Of a stretch of 64,000 nt of DNA, positions 28,052 to 38,772 are shown piece after piece; position 1 is the first letter of the stretch, and each line of letters begins with the position of its first letter. The position numbers and the translations under genes were made by a program. The notes beneath the pieces were generated by a model, which made no database searches, was not told the origin of the DNA, and saw nothing but the letters and a program-made list of their open reading frames with translations. Source of the DNA: Aquibium microcysteis. GTDB lineage: Bacteria; Pseudomonadota; Alphaproteobacteria; Rhizobiales; Rhizobiaceae. The stretch is from positions 1,353,001 through 1,417,000 of the forward strand of contig NZ_CP061080.1 of the NCBI RefSeq assembly GCF_014495845.1. The letters are read 5' to 3'.

Positions 28052-28303
28052 GTGACCGCCGACGTGGCGACCGAGCCGATGCGCTGCCTCGCGCGGGGCA
28101 GGAGCGCGGCGGCGCGGGCACCCCGGGCGTCCATCGACGGGTCGGGTGTGGACACGCTCCATCTCTACGTGCGCGGCAAGTACCGCGACGTGATCCTGCC
28201 GATGATGGTCCTGCGCCGTCTCGACGCGGTGCTGGAGCCGATAAAGGCAGACGTCCAGGACGACGCCGTCGACGATGGCATGAGCGAGGAGGTCGCCGCC
28301 TGA
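28052..28303 (+). pseudogene. Remnant of type I methyltransferase hsdM
   Basis: Residues about 36-65 of this 83-residue frame (LHLYVRGKYRDVILPMMVLR and RLDAVLEPIKADV) match the conserved N-terminal domain of HsdM, the DNA methyltransferase of type I restriction systems. The frame then degenerates and stops. The catalytic domain (NPPF motif) is absent, so this is a decayed 5' fragment. Together with an hsdR fragment 0.8 kb downstream it marks a lost restriction locus. The upstream 35 residues are unlikely to be original. Confidence 0.75.
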
Positions 28304-28373
28304 CGATGCGCATGGCTGCGAATTCTGCTATCGATGCCGGGAAGGCGATCAGTTCCCGCTCAGGACGCAAGAG

Positions 28374-28598
28374 ATGACCGAAATCCATCGCATCACCGTC
28401 GATCCCGGCCAGTGCGGCGGTCGGCCGTGCCTGCGAGGTCTGCGGATACGCGTCCGCGACGTGCTGGACCTGCTGGCCGCCGGCGCCGACCGTTCGGAAA
28501 TTCTGGAAGATCATCCGCTGCTGGAGGATGGCGACATCACCGCAGCGCTGGAGTACGCGGCCAGGCAGAGCGATCATCCCGTCCTGCGCGTGGCCTGA
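28374..28598 (+). CDS. DUF433-family antitoxin
   Basis: This 74-residue protein of the DUF433 family has a small winged-helix fold. It shows the signature ITVDPGQCGGRPCLRGLRI and VRDVLDLLAAG, followed by an acidic stretch SEILEDHPLLEDGDI. Such proteins are cotranscribed with PIN-like DUF5615 genes and taken as their antitoxins. The stop overlaps the start of that partner by one base. Both genes look intact, unlike the flanking hsd fragments. Confidence 0.88.
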   Translation: MTEIHRITVDPGQCGGRPCLRGLRIRVRDVLDLLAAGADRSEILEDHPLLEDGDITAALEYAARQSDHPVLRVA

Positions 28599-28927
28599 TG
28601 CGCTTCCTGGTCGACGCGCAACTGCCGCCGGCCCTCGGTCGCTGGCTCGTCGCCCGGGGACATGAGGCGGCCCACGTCGGCGACCTCGGGATGCAGGCAT
28701 CCTCCGACGACGCGATCTGGAACCACGCACTGGCGTCATCCGCCGCGATCGTGACCAAGGACGAGGATTTCGCACAGCGCAGGATACTTGCCGATCGAGG
28801 GCCGGTGGTGATCTGGATCCGGTTGCCCAACACGCGTCGGCGCGACCTGCTTGCCTGGTTCGAGACCGTGCTGCCGAGCGTTCTCGCCGCGATCGAACGC
28901 GGCGAGAACCTGATCGAGGTGACGTGA
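28598..28927 (+). CDS. DUF5615 PIN-like toxin
   Basis: The protein (109 residues) has the Mut7-C/PIN-like fold of DUF5615. Acidic residues expected at the nuclease site are FLVDAQLP (Asp 5), HVGDLG and the pair TKDEDFA. It is probably a ribonuclease-type toxin neutralised by the DUF433 protein; the biochemical target is not established for the family. The gene is coupled to its antitoxin (TGATG) and to the small frame that follows (TGATG). Such pairs are often embedded in type I restriction operons. Confidence 0.85.
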   Translation: MRFLVDAQLPPALGRWLVARGHEAAHVGDLGMQASSDDAIWNHALASSAAIVTKDEDFAQRRILADRGPVVIWIRLPNTRRRDLLAWFETVLPSVLAAIERGENLIEVT

Positions 28928-29103
28928 TGGCGGAGGAAGCGACGATGGACACGGCCGACGCCAGCCGCGAGAACGCGACGCGCGCCGAAGACGCCGTCGC
29001 CAGGGTTCATGCCTGGAAAGACAGCAAGAAGCGCCTTTCGCCGCGCCAGATCGGCATCGCCTTCGAAACCCGTCGTGCGCAGGGGTGGCTGGCGGCGGCA
29101 TGA
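28927..29103 (+). CDS. Small coupled frame of unknown function
   Basis: This frame of 58 residues begins on the toxin stop (TGATG) and ends on the hsdR start (ATGA), so it lies in a tightly packed operon. It is acidic at the start (MAEEATMDTADAS) and basic later (WKDSKKRLSPRQ). No family was recognised. It may be a genuine linker gene of the old restriction operon or the remnant of a longer gene such as hsdS. Confidence 0.4.
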   Translation: MAEEATMDTADASRENATRAEDAVARVHAWKDSKKRLSPRQIGIAFETRRAQGWLAAA

Positions 29104-29384
29104 AGACCGACACCTCGGAGAAGGGCCTCGAGGCCCTGATCGTCGCCGCACTGACGGGCCGCCGGATCGACGTTGCGGGGGCGCCGTCGGCGAGCGGATT
29201 TTCCGAGGTCCCCGAACCCTTCGTCGGCCTGCACCACTGGCTGCTCGGCAACCCGAAGGATTACGACCGCGTCTGGACGGTCGATCTCGTGCAGCATCGT
29301 GCCTTCATCAGCGCGACGCAGCCGTCTCTGGTCGCCGCGCTCGATCTCGACGACGACAGCCCGGCGCGACAGAAGTTCCTTGCC
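29100..29384 (+). pseudogene. Remnant of type I restriction subunit hsdR
   Basis: The 95 residues from MKTDTSEKGLEALIVAALTG to PARQKFLA match the extreme N-terminus of HsdR, the motor and nuclease subunit of type I restriction enzymes, including WLLGNPKDYDR and ISATQPSLVAALDLD. Homology ends near 29384. The open frame continues only because it then runs antisense to mazG. The PD-ExK nuclease and helicase parts are missing, so no restriction activity is possible. The start codon overlaps the preceding small frame. Confidence 0.85.
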
Positions 29385-29461
29385 CATGACGAAAGGCGCT
29401 TGCCCGCCTTGTCCGTGACGACGGGCTTTTCGGGAGGAAAGCCATCGGGTGAACCCGCTCC

Positions 29462-30289
29462 CTATCCCTCCACCCCCTTCGCCCGCTGCCACAGCGCCTC
29501 CATCTCGTCCAGCGTCGCCTCGCCGAGGCGCCTGCCGCTGGAGGCCAGTTCCCGCTCGATGAAGTGGAAGCGGCGGCGGAACTTGGCGTTGGTGCCCTGG
29601 AGGGCCGTTTCGGCGTCGGCGTCGACGTGGCGGCCGAAATTGACCAGCGCGAAGAGGACGTCGCCGAATTCGTCGGAGGTGGCGGCCTTGTCGCCTTCGG
29701 CCATGGCCTGGCGCAGCTCGGCGATCTCCTCCTCGATCTTGTCGAGGATCGGTGCGGCCTCCTTCCAGTCGAATCCGACCTTCGCCGCCTTGTCCTGGAG
29801 CTTGCGGGCGCGCACCAGGGCGGGGAGGGCGACGGGGACGCTGTCCAGAAAGCCGTGGCCATGGTCCTCGGCGGGAAGGCCGCGCGCGGTCCGTGCGGCA
29901 CGCTTGTCCGCCTTCTCCTCGGCCTTGATGGCGTCCCACATGCCCTTGGCGGAGCCGGCCGCGCGGGCCTCGGCGTTCCCGAAGACGTGCGGGTGGCGAC
30001 GGATCATCTTCTTCGTGATCGCCTCGACCACGTCGCCGAACGCGAAGTCGCCGGCCTCCTCGGCCATGCGGGCGTGGTAGACGACCTGCAGCAGCAGGTC
30101 GCCCAGTTCCTCGCGTAGATCGTCCATGTCCCCGCGTTCGATGGCGTCGGCGACCTCGTAGGCCTCCTCCAGCGTGTAGGGCGCGATGCTGGCGAAATCC
30201 TGCTCCAGATCCCACGGGCAGCCGGTCACCGGCGTGCGCAGGGCGGCCATGATCTCGATGAGGCGGGAGATGTCCTTGGCGGGAAGCAT
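29462..30289 (-). CDS. mazG: Nucleoside triphosphate pyrophosphohydrolase MazG
   Basis: MazG hydrolyses non-canonical and excess nucleoside triphosphates to monophosphates. The 275 residues contain two MazG repeats. The first has GCPWDLEQDF and the ExxE...ExxD metal site (LEEAYEVADAI, LREELGDLLLQVVYH). The second has EEEIAELRQAM and SDEFGDVLFALVN. The ATG at 30289 was chosen because the family begins a few residues before the conserved RLIEIMAALR. Confidence 0.95.
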   Translation of the reverse strand: MLPAKDISRLIEIMAALRTPVTGCPWDLEQDFASIAPYTLEEAYEVADAIERGDMDDLREELGDLLLQVVYHARMAEEAGDFAFGDVVEAITKKMIRRHPHVFGNAEARAAGSAKGMWDAIKAEEKADKRAARTARGLPAEDHGHGFLDSVPVALPALVRARKLQDKAAKVGFDWKEAAPILDKIEEEIAELRQAMAEGDKAATSDEFGDVLFALVNFGRHVDADAETALQGTNAKFRRRFHFIERELASSGRRLGEATLDEMEALWQRAKGVEG

Positions 30290-30475
30290 GGTCGAACCTA
30301 TCGCCGCGCCGGGCGCGGGCCAACCCGGCATTCCGGACGGCCACGGCTATCCACAGGCTGACGCATGTCTCCCGGAAGGGGGCACCGGTTTCGGGCGAAA
30401 GACATGCGCGAGACCGATGACCGAGACCTTACGGAGCGGAATGCGGCGATCGCGCCCCGCCTGCGGCGTGCCGAA

Positions 30476-30955
30476 TCAGTCGGGAACGCCGAGCCCCTTG
30501 CGGACCTTGCCCATGAGGCGGACAAGCTCTGCCAGTTCGGCGTCGCTCAGCTGCGCGCGGATCAGATCGTCGCCCTTCTGGACGATGGGCTCGGCCTGGC
30601 GCAGGACCTCGCGGCCGCGCTCGGTGATCCAGATTGCCCGGATACGGCGATCGGTGGCGAGCGGCCGCCGCTCGAGGAGATTGTCGCGCTCGAGCCGGTC
30701 GATCATCGGAACGAGGGTCGACTTGTCCAGACCGCGCGCCTTGGCGATGAGGGTCTGACGCGCGCCAGGGTTGCGATCGACGATGACGAGGAGGCCGAAT
30801 TGTTGCGGCGTGATGCCGATTCCGGCGAGCTGATCCTCGATGGTGCGGAACACGGCAAGATGCGTCACGCGCAGCTGCCGGCCGAGGAGACCATGCAGGA
30901 TGCCCTGGTCGAGCGGCTGCGCGCCATCGTTTGCGGTCTCTTCACTCACCAACAT
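30476..30955 (-). CDS. MarR-family transcriptional regulator
   Basis: The protein has 159 residues with the winged-helix core of the MarR family: AKARGLDKSTLVPMIDRLE is the recognition helix and RRPLATDRRIRAIWIT the wing with its DRR arginines. MarR proteins usually repress neighbouring catabolic or efflux genes until a phenolic or aromatic ligand binds. The nearest candidates are mazG downstream and pncA upstream on the same strand, neither an obvious target. Confidence 0.88.
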   Translation of the reverse strand: MLVSEETANDGAQPLDQGILHGLLGRQLRVTHLAVFRTIEDQLAGIGITPQQFGLLVIVDRNPGARQTLIAKARGLDKSTLVPMIDRLERDNLLERRPLATDRRIRAIWITERGREVLRQAEPIVQKGDDLIRAQLSDAELAELVRLMGKVRKGLGVPD

Positions 30956-31460
30956 CGCTGCCTCAAAACATTCTATATCAATAGGTTAGACAGGAACCCG
31001 TCTTGACGCAAGCGTCAATTTCAGCTCTTTCGGATCAAAGCGCCGACAGGCCCGGGCTTTCGCTCGTGCATCAGACATTCATTTATGGCACAATCTTGAG
31101 CGCGGCGGTCTCAATTTTGCAACTGCCGTTTCGGCCTTTGGTCGTCATGGGCGTCCCCGTCGTCATCGCTCGGGTTGCGGGCCATGCAGGTCCGGCTCGG
31201 CGCCCTGCCTGCGTTCCCGGATCCGGGCCGCCCCGTCCCGCGAGATTCCGTCGACGGCGGGCGATGGCCCTCGGCCCCGCCTGCGCCCTGGCCGCTCCAG
31301 CCGATCGCGGTCCCATGGAACGGTTGGAGGGCAAAAAGGTTGCAGGGGCACGTTTGCCGGCGCGCAAGGGGATGGCGCGGCACCGGCGCCTTGCGTGGCG
31401 CCCGGGGGAGGTGAGCGAGTGGACGCACGTCCGCGCCGGGGAGAGGACCGGCGCGGCGCC
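30956..31460. other. Intergenic region with AT-rich promoter of the MarR gene
   Basis: No credible gene is seen in these 505 bases. The part at 30956-31100 is clearly richer in A and T. It contains CTAT-ATCA-ATAG (30973-30984), a small inverted repeat 18 bases before the MarR start and a candidate autoregulatory operator. The rest (31100-31460) is GC-rich without recognised structure. Confidence 0.5.
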
Positions 31461-32060
31461 TCAAGCCAGCCGGACGCCGGCCTCGCGCATCCGTTGCGTC
31501 ATCGCGCCGAGCGAGCCGCCGAGATCGATCGCGCGGCAGGCATCCATCGCGACCGTGACCGAGAAGCCCTGGCGCACGGCGTCGAGCGCCGAATAGGCGA
31601 CGCAGTAGTCGGTGGCGAGGCCACAGAGCGTCAGCTCCGTGATGCCGCGCTCGCGCAGGTAGCCGGCGAGGCCGGTCGGCGTGGCGTGGTCGTTCTCGTA
31701 GAAGGCGGAATAGCTGTCGATGGCGGGCCGGAATCCCTTGCGGACGAGGAGTTCGGCCTTCGTCCAGTCGAGCGCCGGGTGGAAGGCGGCGCCGTCGGTG
31801 CCCTGGATGCAGTGGTCGGGCCACAGCGTCTGGTCGCCATAGGCCATGGCGACGGTCTCGAAGGGGGCCCGGCCGGCATGGGACGAGGCGAAGCTCGAAT
31901 GCCCGGCCGGATGCCAGTCCTGCGTCAGCACGACATGGTCCGCCTGCGCGATCATGCGGTTGACGAGGGGCAGGATCGCGTCGCCATCGGCGACTGCCAG
32001 CGCCCCGCCGGGGCAGAAATCGTTCTGGACGTCGATGACGATCAAGGCGCGCTGCGCCAT
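31461..32060 (-). CDS. pncA: Nicotinamidase
   Basis: PncA hydrolyses nicotinamide to nicotinate and ammonia. The 199 residues show the catalytic aspartate in VIDVQNDFCPGG, metal ligands in DWHPAGHSSF, the lysine of LLVRKG and the nucleophilic cysteine in LATDYCVAYSAL. The gene is divergent from the molybdenum hydroxylase operon and separated from it by 192 bases. Producing nicotinate would feed that operon if its substrate is nicotinate; otherwise the gene only serves NAD salvage. Confidence 0.95.
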   Translation of the reverse strand: MAQRALIVIDVQNDFCPGGALAVADGDAILPLVNRMIAQADHVVLTQDWHPAGHSSFASSHAGRAPFETVAMAYGDQTLWPDHCIQGTDGAAFHPALDWTKAELLVRKGFRPAIDSYSAFYENDHATPTGLAGYLRERGITELTLCGLATDYCVAYSALDAVRQGFSVTVAMDACRAIDLGGSLGAMTQRMREAGVRLA

Positions 32061-32252
32061 GGGCGAACTCCGTTTTCTGGCGGCCGTGCCCCCTGCGCCG
32101 GCCTCGATGAGGTCGCATGGTTGCAAAGGTGACCCGGCTTTGACAAGCGCCACCGTGCTGATATCATTTGTATGCGAATGAATTTTCGCAACGCCTTCCG
32201 TGCCCGCGACCGTGCCGTCGGGCTGGCTCGGGCCGCGCGAGGGGACCCACGC
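32061..32252. promoter_or_regulatory. Divergent promoter region of pncA and the Mo-hydroxylase operon
   Basis: The AT-rich stretch ATTTG-TATG-CGAAT (32165-32178), an imperfect palindrome of MarR-operator type, sits in the middle. It could be read by the MarR protein that ends the operon. The site is a guess from symmetry alone. Confidence 0.35.
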
Positions 32253-33112
32253 ATGCCGCGCTACGCAAGGCCGACGACGCCCGACGAAGCCATCGCCCGC
32301 CTCGCCGACGGAACATGGACCGTGCTGGCGGGCGGAACGGATTTCTACCCCGCGCAGAGCATCCGGCCGATCGGAAGCGACATCCTCGACATCGGCGCCA
32401 TCGAGGCCCTGCGCGGCATCCGCCATGACGGTGCGGACATATGCATCGGCGCGGCGACGACCTGGAGCGACGTCGTGCGGGCGCGCCTGCCTGCGGGCTT
32501 CGACGCGCTGAAACTGGCCGCGCGGGAGGTGGGGTCGGTGCAGATCCAGAACGCCGGGACGATCGCCGGCAACATCTGCAACGCGTCGCCCGCGGCCGAC
32601 GGCGTGCCGGCACTGCTCGTGCTCGACGCGGAGGTGGAACTCGCCTCCGTACGCGGCACCCGGCGCCTGCCGCTGCAGGATTTCGTGCTCGGCAACCGCA
32701 GGACGGCACGCACGCCCGACGAACTGCTGACCGCGATCCGCGTGCCGGCGGCATCGGGCGCGGGACGGTCGCGCTTCTTCAAGCTCGGCGCGCGGCGCTA
32801 TCTGGTGATCTCGATCGCCATGGCGGCGGTCCGCGTGGAGACGGACGGTCAGGGGCGTATCGCGCGGTGCGCCATCGCCGTCGGCGCATGTTCGGCGGTT
32901 GCCCGGCGGCTGGAGCGGCTGGAAGCCGACCTCGTCGGCAAGCCGGCCGACGCCACCGCGCTCGGCGTCGTCGACGCGCGGCATTTCGACGGGCTATCAC
33001 CGATCGACGACGTACGCGGGACGGCGGCATACCGGCTGGCGGCGGCGCGCGAGATCGTCGGCCGGGCGCTGCTCGACGCCTTCGGGACGGCGGCGGGGCA
33101 GGGGGTGGCGGC

Positions 33113-33116
<4 letters not shown>
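32253..33116 (+). CDS. Molybdenum hydroxylase FAD-binding subunit
   Basis: The protein (287 residues) is the medium, FAD-binding subunit of a xanthine-dehydrogenase-type hydroxylase (CoxM/XdhB-like). FAD motifs are visible: VLAGGTDFYPAQ near residue 30 and QNAGTIAGNICNASPAADG near residue 105. The CO-dehydrogenase flavoprotein C-terminal domain follows. It passes electrons from the iron-sulfur clusters of the large subunit to an acceptor. I chose the ATG at 32253, preceded by GAGGGGA. It overlaps the large-subunit gene by four bases. Confidence 0.92.
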
Positions 33117-35851
<2,735 letters not shown>

Positions 35852-36296
35852 GGGGGGGCGCTGCGGTTTGTGGTGCGAGGCTGGCATTGCCGGATATCGG
35901 CATGAAGGTGCTGGTGTTCGAGGGTGGCGCGAATGTGCTTTTGTCAGATTGTACTGTGAGGGTGCTCGCGCCGAATGGTGGCGCAAGGCCGACCTTGGCA
36001 GATGTCGGCGCGAGGCTACCCCCACCCCTTACCCTGCCGGGGCGAGCCGCTTGTCTCGCCCGTCCTTCGGACCCCCTCAAGGGGGAGGGGGATGGCCCGC
36101 GTCGTGCCAGGCACTGCTTGCAAGGACGAGATGCGCGGCTGGGGTCCCCCTCCCTCTCGAGGGGAGGGGTAAGGGGTGGGGGTGCCTCGCGCATACGCTG
36201 GAGGTTTCCCCCGCAAGCGCTCCAACCGGGAGGTGCCTCGCGCGTGTGCTGGAATATTCCTCGCGCCTGTCCTGCAGCCGGCCGGAGCGTATCCCC
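35852..36296. other. Intergenic region with palindromic repeats
   Basis: No gene is seen in these 445 bases. They hold a MITE-like hairpin (36010-36190). GCCTCGCGCATACGCTGGA (36184-36202) recurs, slightly changed, about 50 bases on at 36234-36252. If one operon crosses this region, the repeat may act as a processing or termination site. Confidence 0.6.
36010..36190. repeat. MITE-like palindromic element
   Basis: CCCCCACCCCTTACCC (36019-36034) and GGGTAAGGGGTGGGGG (36167-36182) are perfect 16-base inverted repeats. Outside them GCGAGGC and GCCTCGC continue the pairing. A second pair, CCCCCTCAAGGGGGAGGGGG and TCCCCCTCCCTCTCGAGGGG, lies inside. There is no coding capacity. This is a non-autonomous intergenic element. 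Confidence 0.75.
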
Positions 36297-37823
36297 ATGA
36301 ACGAACTCTCCGAACGCTTCACCCCCGCCGAACCCCCGAAGCCCGCCGGCGAGAAGATCCGCTGCGATGCCTGTCCGGTGATGTGCTACATCGCCGAGGG
36401 CCGCACCGGCGCCTGCGACCGCTACGGCAATCGCGACGGCCGTATCGTGCGGCTCGACCCCGTGACGATCCTGCACCATGCCGCCGAAACCGGGGGCAAA
36501 GCGATCCCCTTTGCAGCGGACGCGGAGGACTGGGACGGCAGCCTGGTCGGCGCGCGGCCCTTCGTGACGGCGATCGGCGCGGGCACGACCTATCCCGATT
36601 ACAAGCCGGCGCCCTTCATCGTCGCCCAGGAGGTCGAGGGCGTCGACCTCGTGACGGTGGTGACGGAAGGCATCTTCTCCTATTGCGGCGTCAAGGTGAA
36701 GATCGACACAGACCGCCATGTCGGCCCGGAAACGGCGATCGTAAGGGCGAAGGGCGAGGCGATCGGCCATGTGACGACGGCGGAGTACGGCTCGCAGATG
36801 CTGTCCATCGGCGGCGTCCACCACCTGACCGGCGGCTCGAAGGCGGAGGGGCGCGCCACCTGCGAGGCCATGCTCGACCTGTGCAACAGGAAGCCGGTGG
36901 AACTGACCATCGACGGCGGCGCGACCGTCATCGTCGAGGCCGGCAAGGCGCCGGTGATCGACGGCAAGACGGAGCACCGCATGCGGGTCGGCTGCGGCTC
37001 GGCCACGATCGGCATGTTCGCCACGCAGTGGCGCGGGCTGGTTGACGAGGTGGTGGTGGTGGACGACCACATCACCGGCGTCGTCTCCGAACACCAGGCG
37101 GGCAAGGTGCTCGGCTGGGAGGACACCGGCATCAAGATCCTCGGCCGGCGCTCGACGCCGGGACGCTATTTCAAGGTGTCGGAGCCGGGGCTCGGCTGGG
37201 GCGGCACGACCATCACCGATCCGCTGCAGATCCTCGGCGACTGGAACGCGAAGAAGGGCGCGCGGCCCGGCCTGTCGCTGCTGATGGTGTCGACGACAGG
37301 GGAACAGTTCGCCTATTTCGAGCTCGACGACGCGCTGAGACCGGTCGAGAAGCCGTTCCCGCAGAGGTTGCGAAAATCGGTCGAACTCATTGAGGACAAT
37401 TGCGAGCCGGCGCTGTGCACGGTGCTGTTCATGGCCGGCGCGGGCGGGTCGCTCCGGGCCGGCGTGACGGAGAACCCGGTCAACCTGACGCGCTCGGTGC
37501 AGGGGCTGAAGACCTATGTCACCTGCGGCGGCGCGCCGGTCTATGTCTGGCCGGGCGGCGGCATCACGCTGATGGTGGACGTGACGCGGACACCCGAAAA
37601 CGCCTTCGGGTCCGTCCCGACGCCCGCGCTGGTGGCGCCGATCGAGTTCACGCTCCGGCGCGACGACTATCTGCGCCTCGGCGGCTACGCGGGCGAAATC
37701 CGCACCGTCGCGGACGTGCTGGAGAGGGGCGGCGAGTACGCCAGCCCGCGCCGGCAGGCCGCCGCACCGGCCGGAAACCTCTGGCCGCCGCTGGCGCAGC
37801 TGCACCGGGACGCGGCATCGTGA
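36297..37823 (+). CDS. 6-hydroxynicotinate reductase homologue
   Basis: The protein has 508 residues and resembles the family named after the Eubacterium barkeri enzyme that reduces 6-hydroxynicotinate to 1,4,5,6-tetrahydro-6-oxonicotinate in nicotinate fermentation. The N-terminus carries CDACPVMCYIAEGRTGACDR, a CxxCxxxC...C set that should bind a [4Fe-4S] cluster. The middle is glycine-rich and anchors no known catalytic motif that I can name. In an aerobic alphaproteobacterium the true substrate may differ. It is coupled by four bases to the UPF0280 gene. Confidence 0.8.
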   Translation: MNELSERFTPAEPPKPAGEKIRCDACPVMCYIAEGRTGACDRYGNRDGRIVRLDPVTILHHAAETGGKAIPFAADAEDWDGSLVGARPFVTAIGAGTTYPDYKPAPFIVAQEVEGVDLVTVVTEGIFSYCGVKVKIDTDRHVGPETAIVRAKGEAIGHVTTAEYGSQMLSIGGVHHLTGGSKAEGRATCEAMLDLCNRKPVELTIDGGATVIVEAGKAPVIDGKTEHRMRVGCGSATIGMFATQWRGLVDEVVVVDDHITGVVSEHQAGKVLGWEDTGIKILGRRSTPGRYFKVSEPGLGWGGTTITDPLQILGDWNAKKGARPGLSLLMVSTTGEQFAYFELDDALRPVEKPFPQRLRKSVELIEDNCEPALCTVLFMAGAGGSLRAGVTENPVNLTRSVQGLKTYVTCGGAPVYVWPGGGITLMVDVTRTPENAFGSVPTPALVAPIEFTLRRDDYLRLGGYAGEIRTVADVLERGGEYASPRRQAAAPAGNLWPPLAQLHRDAAS

Positions 37824-38761
37824 CCGGACCGGTCATCGCCTGGCTGCCGGACGGACGCCGGCTGCACATGAATCACGGCCCGATCGACCTGATCGTGGAG
37901 GCTTTCGGCGACGAGGCCGAGCGGCAGGCGTCGTATCGACAGGCCGCGGCGCGGTTCGCGACGATCCTGGAGGAACTGGTGGCGGAACTGCCCGCACTGC
38001 GGCGGCCGGCCGGCGCGCCGGAGCGGCGCTTTGCGGGCGCTGCCGCGCAGTCGATGGAGGCGGCGGCATGCCGTTTCTCGCAGGACGGCGCGGTCTTCGT
38101 GACGCCGATGGCGGGGGTGGCGGGCGCGGTTGCCGATGCCGTTCTCGCCGCGATGGTCGCCGGACGCCGGCTCGACCGCGCCTATGTCAATGACGGCGGC
38201 GACATCGCGCTGCATCTGGCGCCAGGCCAGTCGCTCCGGCTCGCCATCGGCGGCAAGGACGCGACGCTCGCCGACCGGGTGACGGTGCGTGCCGAGGACG
38301 CCGTGCGCGGGGTGGCGACCTCGGGCTGGCGCGGCCGCAGCCATTCGCTCGGCATCGCCGACGCGGTGACGGTCCTGGCGCGCGATGCGGCGAGCGCGGA
38401 CGTCGCCGCGACGCTGATCGCCAATGCGGTCGACCTGCCGGGGCATGCGGCGATCGGGCGACGGCCGGCGCGCGAGCTTGCGCCGGACAGCGACCTGGGC
38501 GCGCGGCTGGTGACGGTGTCGGTCGGGGTGCTTTCGGCGGGCGAGGTGGACGCGGCGCTGGGGCGGGGAGTGGCGGTGGCGGAGGATTTTTGCCGGCGCA
38601 AGTGGATCGAGGGAGCGGGGTTGTTTCTGGCGGGGGTAGGGCGGGTGTGCGGGGGCGTTTCGGAAAGGCTTCCGCTCCGAGATACCCCCCTCTGCCCTGC
38701 CCGGCAGGCCAGAGGGGGGTGTCGTCGAGCGCGTCCTCCACAGCAGGGACACGGATCGTAA
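37820..38761 (+). CDS. UPF0280 family protein (ApbE-like fold), extended C-terminus
   Basis: This UPF0280 protein has 313 residues; the start is a GTG overlapping the upstream stop. The family motifs AGAVADAVLAAM, YVNDGGDIALHL and ATSGWRGRSHSLGIADAVTV resemble the FMN-transferase ApbE fold. The reaction is unknown. The family is mostly about 280 residues; here the reading frame runs on through a palindromic repeat (38684-38720), giving an odd Arg-rich tail after about residue 280. Constant association with the reductase homologue and DUF1185 suggests flavin attachment or a pathway step. Confidence 0.82.
   Translation: MTGPVIAWLPDGRRLHMNHGPIDLIVEAFGDEAERQASYRQAAARFATILEELVAELPALRRPAGAPERRFAGAAAQSMEAAACRFSQDGAVFVTPMAGVAGAVADAVLAAMVAGRRLDRAYVNDGGDIALHLAPGQSLRLAIGGKDATLADRVTVRAEDAVRGVATSGWRGRSHSLGIADAVTVLARDAASADVAATLIANAVDLPGHAAIGRRPARELAPDSDLGARLVTVSVGVLSAGEVDAALGRGVAVAEDFCRRKWIEGAGLFLAGVGRVCGGVSERLPLRDTPLCPARQARGGCRRARPPQQGHGS
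38684..38720. repeat. Palindrome inside the 3' end of the UPF0280 gene
   Basis: ACCCCCCTCTG (38684-38694) and CAGAGGGGGGT (38710-38720) are perfect inverted arms, with CCTGCCCGGCAGG between them. It looks like an intergenic repeat that inserted near the stop codon and lengthened the protein. Confidence 0.75.
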
Positions 38762-38772
38762 GGAAACCTCGC

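Noticed and set aside
26665..28155. A 496-residue version of the system 2 binding protein
   Set aside because: The extra 155 residues run through the promoter and the paired operators. The Tat-type signal and strong ribosome site fix the start at 27687.
29085..30080. A 331-residue protein starting as HsdR
   Set aside because: Only the first 95 residues from 29100 are HsdR-like. The remainder is the antisense of mazG.
31003..31596. A 197-residue frame between the MarR gene and pncA
   Set aside because: It has no family resemblance, turns Arg/Pro-rich and runs into the antisense of pncA. There is no plausible ribosome site.
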